Source: JAHDNZ01 sp036721855 (lineage in GTDB: Bacteria; Bacillota; DTU065). Taken from it: a DNA stretch of 21,132 bases. The stretch covers positions 1 to 21,132 of the forward strand of contig DAIMKF010000032.1 of NCBI GenBank assembly GCA_036721855.1, in the 5' to 3' direction. Shown piece by piece: positions 7,696 through 15,236 of the stretch. How positions within the stretch are numbered: the stretch's first letter is position 1; the number at the start of each line of letters is the position of its first letter. Below the pieces are notes generated by a model that did no database searches, was not told the origin of the DNA, and was given only the letters and a program-made list of their open reading frames with translations. The position numbers were made by a program, and so were the translations under genes.

Positions 7696-8406
7696 TTACC
7701 CTTTGGTACTGGTTTTTAAAAGAGCGATCTCGGTGTCTTTTAAACTCCTATACCCACCCCTTGGTAATTGCCTATCCAAGACAAGTGGTCCAAACTCTGT
7801 TCGTTCTAAATAAATGATTGTATAACCTACAGCCGCACACATCCTTTTTACTTGATGAAATTTTCCTTCATCAATTACAAGCTCGCCTTTTTTGCGGTCT
7901 GAAACCTTAACCTCAAGAGCAGTAGCCAAAAAATCACCTAAGTCAACTCCTCTAAGTAGAGGATCCAAGCTTTGTTGAGTCATCTCCTCAAGAGTCTCAA
8001 AATAATACCTTTTGGGTATTTGGTAGCTAGGTTTAGTCAACATATGACCCAAAGGTCCATCGTTTGTTAGCAATAAAAGACCTTCTGTATCCTTGTCGAG
8101 TCTTCCTACTGGAAAAAGATCCTTGCGCCTGTCTTTGGGGCTTAAAAGATCCAGAACTGTCTTTTGAAAATTATCCTCGGTGGCTGTAATATAGCCCTGG
8201 GGTTTATTTAGCATAAAATACACGTAGCGGGCATATATTATTGTCTCGCCATTAACTTCTATCAGATCCAAATCGGGATCTATCTTATACCCATAATCAA
8301 ACACTGTGTTGTGATTGATTTTTACATAGCCTGCTTTAATTAAGGCTCTTACATCCTTTCTTGAGCCCTTGCCCATATGGGAAAGGATCTTATCTAACCT
8401 CTCCAA
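7696..8406 (-). CDS. rsuA: rRNA pseudouridine synthase, RsuA/RluB family
   Basis: A 236-aa RNA-modifying enzyme that converts a specific rRNA uridine to pseudouridine. The N-terminus is an S4-type RNA-binding domain (MERLDKILSHMGKGSRKDVR, about 1-50), followed by the catalytic domain with NKPQGYITAT (67-76) and the family II signature GRLDKDTEGLLLLTNDG (101-117), whose Asp104 is the expected nucleophile. The short length and sequence fit RsuA (16S rRNA U516) rather than the longer RluB, but specificity is inferred. The start is TTG at 8406, two bases after the end of the methyltransferase gene, with GGAGG in that gene's last codons. It forms an rRNA-modification pair with its upstream neighbour. 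Confidence 0.88.
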   Translation of the reverse strand: MERLDKILSHMGKGSRKDVRALIKAGYVKINHNTVFDYGYKIDPDLDLIEVNGETIIYARYVYFMLNKPQGYITATEDNFQKTVLDLLSPKDRRKDLFPVGRLDKDTEGLLLLTNDGPLGHMLTKPSYQIPKRYYFETLEEMTQQSLDPLLRGVDLGDFLATALEVKVSDRKKGELVIDEGKFHQVKRMCAAVGYTIIYLERTEFGPLVLDRQLPRGGYRSLKDTEIALLKTSTKG

Positions 8407-8407
8407 A

Positions 8408-9739
8408 CTAGATCATCCTCCAACCTTTAGGATAGTGATTTTTAAGTGTTAAATTGCTAACCTTACCCCAGCCTAAAGGAAATTCCTCTAAAAATACTCC
8501 CCTCCAACCATTTTGTTTATCTACTTTTATAGTTTGACCTCGCAAAAATGTATACAGCTCACAATCTTTCAGGGAGAAAGAAAGTTTATTTTGCACTTGA
8601 TCTTTATTTAGGGCCATTATTAAAGCTTGTGAAGGCTCAAATCTTTTTACTTTTAATTCTCCTATAAACCAGCCTGGACGTGATACTTTTAAGCCGTCTA
8701 GAGAAGGCAGCTCTTTTGACACTAAAAAGAGGTGGTTTCCATAAGCCTTAAGGCTATATTGGCTTAGATCAAGTAGGAGGTTTTCTTTATAAAACTCCAA
8801 AAAGAGCTCGGGCATCTCTCTGGAAGCTTCTTTTGGGAAATATCTCTCTGCTTTTAAGCCTTTACGTGCGACTTTGGCTATAAAATGACCCTCTCCTTCA
8901 ATCTTATGTGGCCAAAGCCGCAAAGTATGGGGTTTTGTTCCCTTTACAAGGCCTGAAGTTGCTTGCAGGTCAATACCCTCAAAATCTTGATTGTTTTTTA
9001 AAAAGTCATTGATAACCTCTTCGTTTTCTTGCCGATTAAAGGTACAAGTCGAATAGACTAAAACTCCTCCCGGTCTTAAAAGCTTTGCAGCCTCCTCTAA
9101 AATGGCACGTTGTCTTCTTTGGCAAAAAACCGGTGGGTAATCTTCCCAGCTTTTAATTGCTTTTTGATCTTTACGAAACATACCTTCCCCAGAGCAAGGT
9201 GCATCAATTAAGATCTTATCAAAATAATCGGTAAAACTACCTTTTAGACGTTTAGGTATCTCATTTAAAACTACAGCATTTTTAATACCTGCCTGTTCAA
9301 TATTGCGGGTTAATGCCTTTAGTCGCTCCGGATACAGATCGTTGGCTACCAAAAGCCCTTCGCCATTTAATCTGGCCGCAATTTGCAGAGATTTCCCCCC
9401 TGGGGCGCTGCAAAGATCTAGAACAAACTCACCTGGTTTTGGATCTAAAAGAGTAACCGGAGCCATAGCTGAAGCTTCTTGCAGATAGAAAAGACCGGCG
9501 TGGTAAAATGGGTGTTTTGCGGGGCGAGCATCTTTAGGGTAATAAAAACCCTCAGGGCACCACTGAATCCTCTCTAAAGGCCACGGGCTGAGCTCAGAGA
9601 ACTCTTCCACACTTATCTTTAAGGTATTAACCCTTAAGCCCGGTCTGGCAGTTTTGTTTTCCAAGGCCAGAAAGAAATCCTTAGCTTCATCTTTTAGAAT
9701 ATCTTGTATCTCAATAACAAATTCCTTTGGTAAATACAT
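8408..9739 (-). CDS. rsmF: rRNA cytosine-C5 methyltransferase, RsmF/NOP2 type
   Basis: A 443-aa SAM-dependent RNA m5C methyltransferase. Motif I is VLDLCSAPGGKS (106-117). The two cysteines needed for m5C chemistry are present in DAPCSGEG (Cys182) and YSTCTF (Cys232). An N-terminal segment of about 90 residues precedes the Rossmann domain. About 150 C-terminal residues (from about 290) resemble the extra RNA-binding domain of RsmF-type enzymes acting on 16S rRNA. Exact target cytosine is not determinable here. ATG start at 9739 with AGGAAG about eight bases upstream. It is first in the cluster and diverges from the helicase gene. Confidence 0.88.
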   Translation of the reverse strand: MYLPKEFVIEIQDILKDEAKDFFLALENKTARPGLRVNTLKISVEEFSELSPWPLERIQWCPEGFYYPKDARPAKHPFYHAGLFYLQEASAMAPVTLLDPKPGEFVLDLCSAPGGKSLQIAARLNGEGLLVANDLYPERLKALTRNIEQAGIKNAVVLNEIPKRLKGSFTDYFDKILIDAPCSGEGMFRKDQKAIKSWEDYPPVFCQRRQRAILEEAAKLLRPGGVLVYSTCTFNRQENEEVINDFLKNNQDFEGIDLQATSGLVKGTKPHTLRLWPHKIEGEGHFIAKVARKGLKAERYFPKEASREMPELFLEFYKENLLLDLSQYSLKAYGNHLFLVSKELPSLDGLKVSRPGWFIGELKVKRFEPSQALIMALNKDQVQNKLSFSLKDCELYTFLRGQTIKVDKQNGWRGVFLEEFPLGWGKVSNLTLKNHYPKGWRMI

Positions 9740-9842
9740 AAAAATCTTCCTATCTGATTATAATTTTCGTGATTTAATGGGTCTTACCTTTAGAGCAGGT
9801 TTACTCTGCTAAATGGCGAAATTAACCCTGGAGGTGTGCCAT
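9740..9842. promoter_or_regulatory. Divergent promoter region between rsmF and the helicase gene
   Basis: The palindromic core ATTATAAT (9757-9764) offers a perfect -10 hexamer on both strands. On the minus strand AAGACC lies 17 bp upstream (three of six matches to TTGACA); on the plus strand no good -35 is seen. Either or both genes could start here, so mutual exclusion is possible. Confidence 0.35.
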
Positions 9843-11981
9843 TTGAAATCTGACCTGTTGGAAAACCTAAATCCGGAACAAAAACAAGCTGCCATGCACT
9901 ATGAGGGACCTCTTTTAATAATAGCCGGAGCCGGTAGTGGCAAAACAAGAGTTATTACTCATCGCATAGCCTATTTAATCGCTCAATATCGTGTACCACC
10001 TTATAATATACTTGCCGTTACCTTTACCAATAAAGCAGCCAGTGAAATGAAAGATAGAGTCACAAAACTAGTAGGTCCTCTAGCTGAATATATTTCTGTT
10101 AGTACTTTTCATTCCTTTTGTGCCAAACTCCTTGGTATCGAAGGAGAAAATATTGGCGTAAAAAGGGGTTTTACTATCTATGACAGTAGTGATTCGGAAC
10201 ATCTAGCCAGACGAGTCCTTTCCGAGCTGAATTTGGATAGCAAACGCTTCCCTGAAAAAATGATGTTAGGGGCTGTCTCAACGGCTAAAAACAACTTGGT
10301 TCTTCCCGAAGAATATCCTACCGATAGTTTTACCGCAGAGAAAATAAAGCAGTTTTATACCACTTATCAAAACAAACTTACCGCAAGTAATGCTGTTGAT
10401 TTTGATGATCTAATCTTAAAAACCGTTATGCTGTTTCGCAGAAATCCTGATATTCTCCAAAAATACCAAAAGCGCTTTAGGTTTATTATGGTAGATGAAT
10501 ATCAAGACACCAACCATGCTCAGTATATATTGGTAGCTCTTTTAGCTGCAGCCCATAAAAATATCTGTGTTGTAGGTGATGATGATCAATCTATCTATAG
10601 TTGGCGCAATGCCGATATAAGGAATATTCTTGAATTTGAAAAGGATTTTCCAAATGCAGTTGTAATTAAGCTAGAGCAAAACTATCGCTCTACAGGTAAT
10701 ATCCTTCAGGCTGCTAACACAATTATTGCCAACAATATTAACCGTAAAGCCAAAAAACTTTGGACAGCCAATCCCGAAGGTGAAAAGCCACGTCTCTATA
10801 AGGCAGCCACAGAAAGAGATGAATCCCAATTTATTGTTAGCGAAATTAATCGCCTGACAAAAAAAGGGTTTTGCCTTAAAGATATCGCGATTTTATACCG
10901 TATGAATTCACAATCTCGTATCATTGAAGAAGTTTTCCTCGCCAATTCTCTTCCTCATATTATCTATGGCGGTATTCGCTTCTATGAAAGGGCAGAGATA
11001 AAAGATATTTTAGCTTATCTTAGGCTTCTTGCAAACCCCTATGATTCAGTTTGCCTCAACCGTGTAATTAATGTGCCAAGACGGGGTATTGGCAAAGTAA
11101 CTATGGAAAAAATTGAACTGGCACACAGCCGGGCAAATGGTTCTTATCTGGATACCCTTCTTAAGGCTAGTTCAATACCTAATTTAGGTTCTAAACTTAA
11201 ACCTCTTAGCGAGTTTGCCAAACTCTGGCTTTTTTTTACCTCTTTGGTCCCAAGTGGCAATATTACTGAACTTGTCAAGACCATCTATGAAAGAACAGGC
11301 TATATAGAAAGCCTCTCTAAAGAAGGTACCGATGAAGCACTCTCACGCATCGATAACTTAAAAGAGTTCCTTAGTGTTACTAAAAACTATGAGCATCGGG
11401 CCGGAGCCGAAGCTAGTTTAGAAGGATTTCTTAATGAAATCGCTTTAATAACTGATATTGACCGCTACAGTGACACTAGTGATGCCATCAGTTTAATGAC
11501 TATCCACTCATCTAAAGGTTTGGAATTTCCTGTAGTCTTTATTACCGGCCTGGAAGAAGGGCTTTTTCCTATCTCTCGTTCGCTGTATGATGAAAACCAA
11601 CTAGAAGAAGAACGGCGCCTTTGCTATGTTGCCATTACTAGAGCCCAAAAGATCTGTTATCTAACTTATGCCGAAACACGATTTTTATGGGGTCAAACTA
11701 CTTTTAACAGTGTTTCAAGATTTGTCGAAGAATTGCCGGAACATATTAACCCTTATTCGCCTACCAAAAAGATAACGCCGTCTGCAAAATCTACTCAATT
11801 AAATCAAAACACCAATATGAATTGTGAGTTAAAAAGCGGTGATAAAGTTGTACATGCCAAATTTGGACAAGGCATAGTAATTGAAGTAAAAGGAAAAAAT
11901 AATCCCGAAGTTGTTGTAGCCTTTCAAACAGTAGGCTTAAAAAGACTGCTTCTGGAATATGCTAAACTTGAAAAACTCTAA
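9843..11981 (+). CDS. pcrA: PcrA/UvrD-type superfamily 1 DNA helicase
   Basis: ATP-dependent 3'-5' helicase used in repair, replication restart and removal of RecA filaments. With the TTG start the protein is 712 aa. Visible motifs: I GAGSGKT (29-35), Ia VTFTNKAASEM, II VDEYQDTN (217-224), III DDDQSIYSWRNAD, IV QNYRSTGN, V TIHSSKGLEFPVVF, VI EERRLCYVAITRA. The C-terminus (KSGDKVVHAKFGQGIV, then GLKRLLLEYAKLEKL) matches the conserved PcrA end that binds RNA polymerase in characterised homologues. An ATG at 9813 opens the same frame, but GGAGGTG at 9830-9836 sits six bases before TTG 9843, so TTG is preferred. It is the only clear plus-strand gene in the window. Confidence 0.95.
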   Translation: MKSDLLENLNPEQKQAAMHYEGPLLIIAGAGSGKTRVITHRIAYLIAQYRVPPYNILAVTFTNKAASEMKDRVTKLVGPLAEYISVSTFHSFCAKLLGIEGENIGVKRGFTIYDSSDSEHLARRVLSELNLDSKRFPEKMMLGAVSTAKNNLVLPEEYPTDSFTAEKIKQFYTTYQNKLTASNAVDFDDLILKTVMLFRRNPDILQKYQKRFRFIMVDEYQDTNHAQYILVALLAAAHKNICVVGDDDQSIYSWRNADIRNILEFEKDFPNAVVIKLEQNYRSTGNILQAANTIIANNINRKAKKLWTANPEGEKPRLYKAATERDESQFIVSEINRLTKKGFCLKDIAILYRMNSQSRIIEEVFLANSLPHIIYGGIRFYERAEIKDILAYLRLLANPYDSVCLNRVINVPRRGIGKVTMEKIELAHSRANGSYLDTLLKASSIPNLGSKLKPLSEFAKLWLFFTSLVPSGNITELVKTIYERTGYIESLSKEGTDEALSRIDNLKEFLSVTKNYEHRAGAEASLEGFLNEIALITDIDRYSDTSDAISLMTIHSSKGLEFPVVFITGLEEGLFPISRSLYDENQLEEERRLCYVAITRAQKICYLTYAETRFLWGQTTFNSVSRFVEELPEHINPYSPTKKITPSAKSTQLNQNTNMNCELKSGDKVVHAKFGQGIVIEVKGKNNPEVVVAFQTVGLKRLLLEYAKLEKL

Positions 11982-12026
11982 CTTAAATGGCAGAGAGAAA
12001 AATCTCTCTGCCATTTAAGTTTTTTT
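11981..12026 (+). terminator. Strong intrinsic terminator after pcrA
   Basis: A perfect 18-bp stem (11981-11998 with 12003-12020, starting ACTTAAATGGC) closes on an AAAA loop and is followed by seven T residues. It overlaps the stop codon of the helicase. It also lies at the 3' end of the converging minus-strand gene, where the U-tract is poor. Confidence 0.92.
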
Positions 12027-12027
12027 A

Positions 12028-12642
12028 TTACAATTGAAAACTATTATCTAAAACCTGGCCTACAATAATACCTTCACCTAAAGCAAAACCAGCCATCACT
12101 GTTTTTTTGCCTTGGCCGGATAGTTTAACTGCATACAAATTACATAAATCACGTGCTGCCAGAATCGCATAGGTCATACCTATAACATACTCACTTAAAA
12201 AACGAGATTCAAATGGCAGTTTATCGATTTTTTCTGCCCAAAAACCAAGTAATGGTGAGTGAGCCAGATGATTGGCCGGCAAATACTCAGGTATCCCCGG
12301 TCCACACATATTAAATCCCATCTTATCTACTTTACGATCCCCTGCAAAACAAAAATCAATCACATAACTATTGTTAAGTGTAACTTCACATACTAAATAA
12401 AACCATAAGACAATAAGATCAACCGGTGGCCTAGAAACGGCTAAAATGTTACCTAACCAATCACTTAAGTATTCCTTTTCCGATGCAATCAAGGTAATAT
12501 TATAAAAATCACTATAATCTTCGGTAGGAAATTTATATTGACAATAAGAGATGGCCTTTTTCAGTCCCAGAGCAAAATCTACCTCTGCATCTAAGAGTCC
12601 CCGTATATAATTACAGGCTACCCTGTAAGCTTTGCTGGTCAT
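12028..12642 (-). CDS. Hypothetical protein, 204 aa
   Basis: I do not recognise this protein. It has an ideal ribosome site (AAGGAGG eight bases before the ATG at 12642) and a normal length, so it is very likely expressed. It is largely soluble-looking, with a hydrophobic stretch at about 78-95 (VDLIVLWFYLVCEVTL), a central FNMCGPGIPEYLPANHL segment and a glycine-rich end (AGFALGEGIIVGQV). No signal peptide, catalytic signature or DNA-binding motif is apparent. A candidate promoter lies at 12807-12835 with a leader of roughly 160 nt. It converges with pcrA and is separated from the his operon by about 500 bp. Confidence 0.75.
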   Translation of the reverse strand: MTSKAYRVACNYIRGLLDAEVDFALGLKKAISYCQYKFPTEDYSDFYNITLIASEKEYLSDWLGNILAVSRPPVDLIVLWFYLVCEVTLNNSYVIDFCFAGDRKVDKMGFNMCGPGIPEYLPANHLAHSPLLGFWAEKIDKLPFESRFLSEYVIGMTYAILAARDLCNLYAVKLSGQGKKTVMAGFALGEGIIVGQVLDNSFQL

Positions 12643-12748
12643 TTAAGTAGGCCTCCTTGATGAATCTTCTATTTTTACACCTCTTTTGTATTATTTCCAG
12701 TATAAAGACCATAACTCCTGCTAGCCTAGAACTACTCCCTGGGTTTAC

Positions 12749-12770
12749 CTTTTTAAATATTTTTAAAAAG
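12749..12770. repeat. AT-rich perfect hairpin in the 12642 gene leader
   Basis: CTTTTTAAA-TATT-TTTAAAAAG is a 9-bp perfect stem. It lies between the candidate promoter and the 204-aa gene. There is no U-tract after it, so a simple terminator is unlikely. Confidence 0.45.
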
Positions 12771-12806
12771 TTTTTAGTTTAGGTGTAACTTTTAGTAACT
12801 CTCACC

Positions 12807-12835
12807 GTTATATAAGTGAAAGCTATAAAAACCAA
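12807..12835 (-). promoter_or_regulatory. Candidate promoter for the 204-aa gene
   Basis: Minus-strand TTGGTT (12830-12835) and TATAAC (12807-12812) are exactly 17 bp apart. The -10 has five of six consensus bases and the -35 four of six. It overlaps the end of the small ORF at 12823-12942. Confidence 0.5.
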
Positions 12836-12942
12836 CAACCAGCATTTATATACCCCAACACCCTTTTCATAGGATGCCGGCCACCCCCGGCATCCTTACC
12901 CCCTTTATTTATGCTTATTACTAATTCATATATACTTTTCAT
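12823..12942 (-). CDS. Candidate small protein, 39 aa
   Basis: Too short for ordinary gene calling. The minus strand carries AAAAGGAG, a 7-base gap, and ATG at 12942, then 39 codons to a TAG at 12823. The peptide begins MKSIYELVISINKGG, has a glycine-rich middle (KDAGGGRHP) encoded across the 10-bp hairpin at 12871-12896, and ends MKRVLGYINAGCWFL. The ribosome site is among the best in the window, which argues for translation. The codons AGG GTG TTG GGG (RVLG) recur in the same frame in the upstream small ORF. I know no matching family. A leader peptide for the 204-aa gene, a small membrane-active peptide or a chance ORF are all possible. Confidence 0.4.
   Translation of the reverse strand: MKSIYELVISINKGGKDAGGGRHPMKRVLGYINAGCWFL
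12871..12896. repeat. 10-bp perfect hairpin, GC-rich
   Basis: AGGATGCCGG (12871-12880) and CCGGCATCCT (12887-12896) enclose a six-base loop. Neither side has a strong U-tract. It sits inside the 39-aa ORF and encodes its KDAGGGRHP segment, so a protein and a structured RNA reading compete. Confidence 0.6.
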
Positions 12943-12955
12943 ACTATTACTCCTT

Positions 12956-13087
12956 TTAAGGATAGGGAGAGTGAACACTCTCCCTCCGCCCGAGTTTTAC
13001 TTTTTTATATATAACCCCCAACACCCTCCACCCATATTGAAGGCAACTGGGTAGATAGGTAGTAGCCACCTGCCTAAAACCCGCCAT
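12956..13087 (-). CDS. Candidate small ORF, 43 aa, weakly supported
   Basis: Minus-strand ATG at 13087 runs 43 codons to a TAA at 12956, 13 bp before the ATG of the 39-aa ORF. Its only ribosome-site candidate is AAGGA about ten bases upstream. The peptide contains LQYGWRVLGVIYKKV, sharing the RVLG codons and the following Val/Ile/Tyr region with the 39-aa ORF. It begins just after the his operon terminator with no promoter between, so it would depend on read-through. Its DNA also forms ACTGGGTA/TACCCAGT and GGGAGAGT/ACTCTCCC stems, which favours a structured RNA or a chance ORF. Confidence 0.22.
   Translation of the reverse strand: MAGFRQVATTYLPSCLQYGWRVLGVIYKKVKLGRRESVHSPYP
12965..12984. 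repeat. 8-bp perfect hairpin
   Basis: GGGAGAGT-GAAC-ACTCTCCC. It spans the end of the 43-aa ORF and precedes the ribosome site of the 39-aa ORF by about ten bases on the minus strand. It could affect initiation there. Confidence 0.5.
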
Positions 13088-13107
13088 AGTACCCAGTCCT
13101 TCCCTAT

Positions 13108-13136
13108 AAAAAACGCTCGAAACCGAGCGTTTTTTT
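13108..13136 (-). terminator. Terminator of the histidine operon (bidirectional form)
   Basis: AACGCTCG (13112-13119) and CGAGCGTT (13124-13131) form a stem with a four-base loop, flanked by A-runs on one side and T-runs on the other, so both strands have U-tails. On the minus strand it ends the his transcript about 12 bp after the stop of hisF-I-E. Confidence 0.88.
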
Positions 13137-13147
13137 ATCTTTATTAT

Positions 13148-14512
13148 TTATTTTTCTCTTTGCCTAAGTTCATTAGCAATATCCGACCAATCCAAACCTT
13201 TTTCTTCTAAAAGTACACTTAAATGATACAAAAGATCGGCTGTTTCATAGATTAGTTCGTCTAAAGAGAGGTTTTTAGCTGCAATTATTACCTCTGCAGT
13301 CTCTTCACCGACCTTTTTTAAGATTTTATCTAAACCTTCACTAAAAAGATAATTCGTGTAAGAACCTGCCTTGGGATTATCATGTCTTTCTTTGATTGTC
13401 TTTTTAAGATCGCTTAGAACTGTACCTATTCTTGTTTGACTAGTGCCATAAACCGGGGTATAAAAACAAGTACGATTACCTGTATGACAAGCTACTCCTG
13501 TTTGGTCTACAATAAGAAGAACACTATCTCTATCACAATCAAGGTATATTGCCTCTACCTTTTGATAATGGCCGCTCTCCTCACCTTTAATCCAAATTTT
13601 TTGACGTTTGCGACTGTAATAAGTCGCTTTTTGTGTCGCTAAAGTCTTCTCCCAGGCTTCCTGGTTCATATAAGCTTGCATTAAAACAGTACCGTCTTTG
13701 TTATCTACAGCAATAGCTGCTACTAAACCTTGTTCATTGAATTTTGGCTTGAGGCCTTTAATTGCGGAAACTAAAAAACCGCACTGCGCCAAATATTCTT
13801 TGCACTCTCTTAGAGATACCTCCAGAAAATGAAAAATAGATGCGGCTAAAAGAGCATCCGCACCCGCCTCAAGACCCTCTTTGAGATCTGATAAACTACC
13901 CGCTCCACCTGAGGCAATTAAGGGTAAATCAACATTTTCTTTAATCCTTTTTATAAGGTCGAGATCATAGCCGGTTTTTTTACCGTCACGATCTTTGCTT
14001 GTGACAAGCAGTGAGCCGGCGCCAAGCCCTTTTACCTCTTTGGCCCATTTAATTGCATCCAGATCAGTAACTATCTTGCCTCCATGAGTTACAACAAGCC
14101 ACTTACTATCTTTTTTAGTTACATCGATGGCGATAACAATTCTTTCGCTGCCAAATCTTCGCGAGGCTTCTGCAATAAGTATAGGGTTTTTGACGGCTGC
14201 CGTATTTAGTGAAACCTTGCCAGCGCCAAGATTCAATAGACACTCTATATCTTCGAGGGAAGTTATTCCCCCACCTACGCAAAGAGGAATCGTAATTGCT
14301 TTGGTGATCTTTTCTACATAATCCAAAGCAGTTTTACGCTCGTTTTCAGTCGCGGAAATATCTAAAAAAACAAGCTCGTCCGCACCTTCTGCTTCGTAAT
14401 ATTTAGCCAAAGATACCGGGTCGCCAACTTCTTTTAGATTTAGAAACTGTGTACCTTTTACTACCTTGCCTCCCTCAAAATCCAGGCAAGGAATAATCTT
14501 TTTAATATTCAT
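13148..14512 (-). CDS. hisFIE: Trifunctional HisF-HisI-HisE fusion
   Basis: One uninterrupted 454-aa frame joins three histidine enzymes. Residues 1-252 are HisF, the cyclase subunit of imidazole glycerol-phosphate synthase, with catalytic Asp11 (IIPCLDFEGGKVVKG) and Asp130 (IVIAIDVTK). Residues about 257-360 are HisI, PRA-CH cyclohydrolase (VLMQAYMNQEAW, YYSRKRQKIWIKGEESGH, LDCDRD, GVACHTGNRTCFY). Residues about 365-454 are HisE, PRA-PH pyrophosphohydrolase (VGEETAEVIIAAKN, ETADLLYHL). HisIE fusions are common; adding HisF is not among the widely known fusions. The linker (about 253-262) has no internal ribosome site or stop. Compared with Thermotoga HisF, R5 is Lys, D98 is Gly and E167 is Ser, while E46 and K99 are kept. 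The start overlaps the hisA stop (ATGA). No hisH lies in the window. Confidence 0.95.
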   Translation of the reverse strand: MNIKKIIPCLDFEGGKVVKGTQFLNLKEVGDPVSLAKYYEAEGADELVFLDISATENERKTALDYVEKITKAITIPLCVGGGITSLEDIECLLNLGAGKVSLNTAAVKNPILIAEASRRFGSERIVIAIDVTKKDSKWLVVTHGGKIVTDLDAIKWAKEVKGLGAGSLLVTSKDRDGKKTGYDLDLIKRIKENVDLPLIASGGAGSLSDLKEGLEAGADALLAASIFHFLEVSLRECKEYLAQCGFLVSAIKGLKPKFNEQGLVAAIAVDNKDGTVLMQAYMNQEAWEKTLATQKATYYSRKRQKIWIKGEESGHYQKVEAIYLDCDRDSVLLIVDQTGVACHTGNRTCFYTPVYGTSQTRIGTVLSDLKKTIKERHDNPKAGSYTNYLFSEGLDKILKKVGEETAEVIIAAKNLSLDELIYETADLLYHLSVLLEEKGLDWSDIANELRQREK

Positions 14513-15216
14513 GCTAAGACCTCCAAAGCATCTTCAAGCGTAAATTTTTCTTCATATAATGCTTTCCCTACAATCACACCTGTAAGGGGAAGTGTTTTTA
14601 ACTTTTTTAAATCAGCTAAACTAGAAACCCCACCTGAGGCAATTATATTAACGGGTAGACCAGCTAACTTTGCATAGATGGAAAAGTTAGGTCCCTCTAA
14701 AGTTCCATCTTTGGAAATATCAGTGTAGATAATTTCGTCGACACCGATGGAGATCATCTCGCAAATTAGATCAAAAGCATTTTTTTTAGAATCTGAAAGC
14801 CAACCTCTCACTTTAACAAAACCATCTAAAGCATCGACTCCGACTGTAACCCTACCTGGATACATCTTTAGAGCTTGAAGAACTAGCTCAGGCTGTTCAA
14901 TGGCCATAGTACCTAAAACAACTCTCTTTATCCCACCCTCTAACAGCTCCTGAATATCTTTTAGAGTACGAATTCCACCACCTGTATCTAGGGGGATTGA
15001 TACTTTTTTGGCTATTGCCAAAATAGTCCTGCGATTTGTTCCGTCACCTTTAGCTCCGTCCAAATCTACAATATGGATTCTTTGGACTCCGCAAGCTGCA
15101 AACTCCTTAGCTATTTGAAGAGGGCTTTTGTTATAAGCTTTTTCTTTATTATAATCACCTTTATAAAGGCGAACAGCTCTACCTTTTCTTAAATCGATGG
15201 CTGGAATTAATATCAC
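14509..15216 (-). CDS. hisA: ProFAR isomerase HisA
   Basis: A 235-aa TIM-barrel enzyme that isomerises ProFAR to PRFAR, the substrate for HisF. The two catalytic aspartates are in place: Asp8 (LIPAIDLRKGRAVRL) and Asp128 (VGVDALDG). Phosphate-binding glycines are visible in DTGGGIR (77-83) and ASGGVSS near the C-terminus. Start is GTG at 15216, with GGTGG about ten bases upstream. It overlaps hisF by four bases and follows hisB by 20 bp. In many his operons hisH sits between hisB and hisA; here that gap holds nothing. Confidence 0.96.
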   Translation of the reverse strand: MILIPAIDLRKGRAVRLYKGDYNKEKAYNKSPLQIAKEFAACGVQRIHIVDLDGAKGDGTNRRTILAIAKKVSIPLDTGGGIRTLKDIQELLEGGIKRVVLGTMAIEQPELVLQALKMYPGRVTVGVDALDGFVKVRGWLSDSKKNAFDLICEMISIGVDEIIYTDISKDGTLEGPNFSIYAKLAGLPVNIIASGGVSSLADLKKLKTLPLTGVIVGKALYEEKFTLEDALEVLA

Positions 15217-15236
15217 TTGTAATTACCACCTTTATG

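Noticed and set aside
9813..9842. ATG at 9813 as the helicase start
   Set aside because: The extra ten residues include the ribosome site GGAGGTG for TTG 9843, and the family N-terminus begins near LLENLNPEQ.
12840..13020. CCCCAACACCC repeats as a CRISPR or tandem array
   Set aside because: Only two imperfect copies occur about 158 bp apart, with no regular spacing; they are better explained by the two small ORFs or stem structures.
15217..15236. Possible hisH between hisB and hisA
   Set aside because: The gap is only 20 bp, and no GATase motif is found elsewhere in the window.
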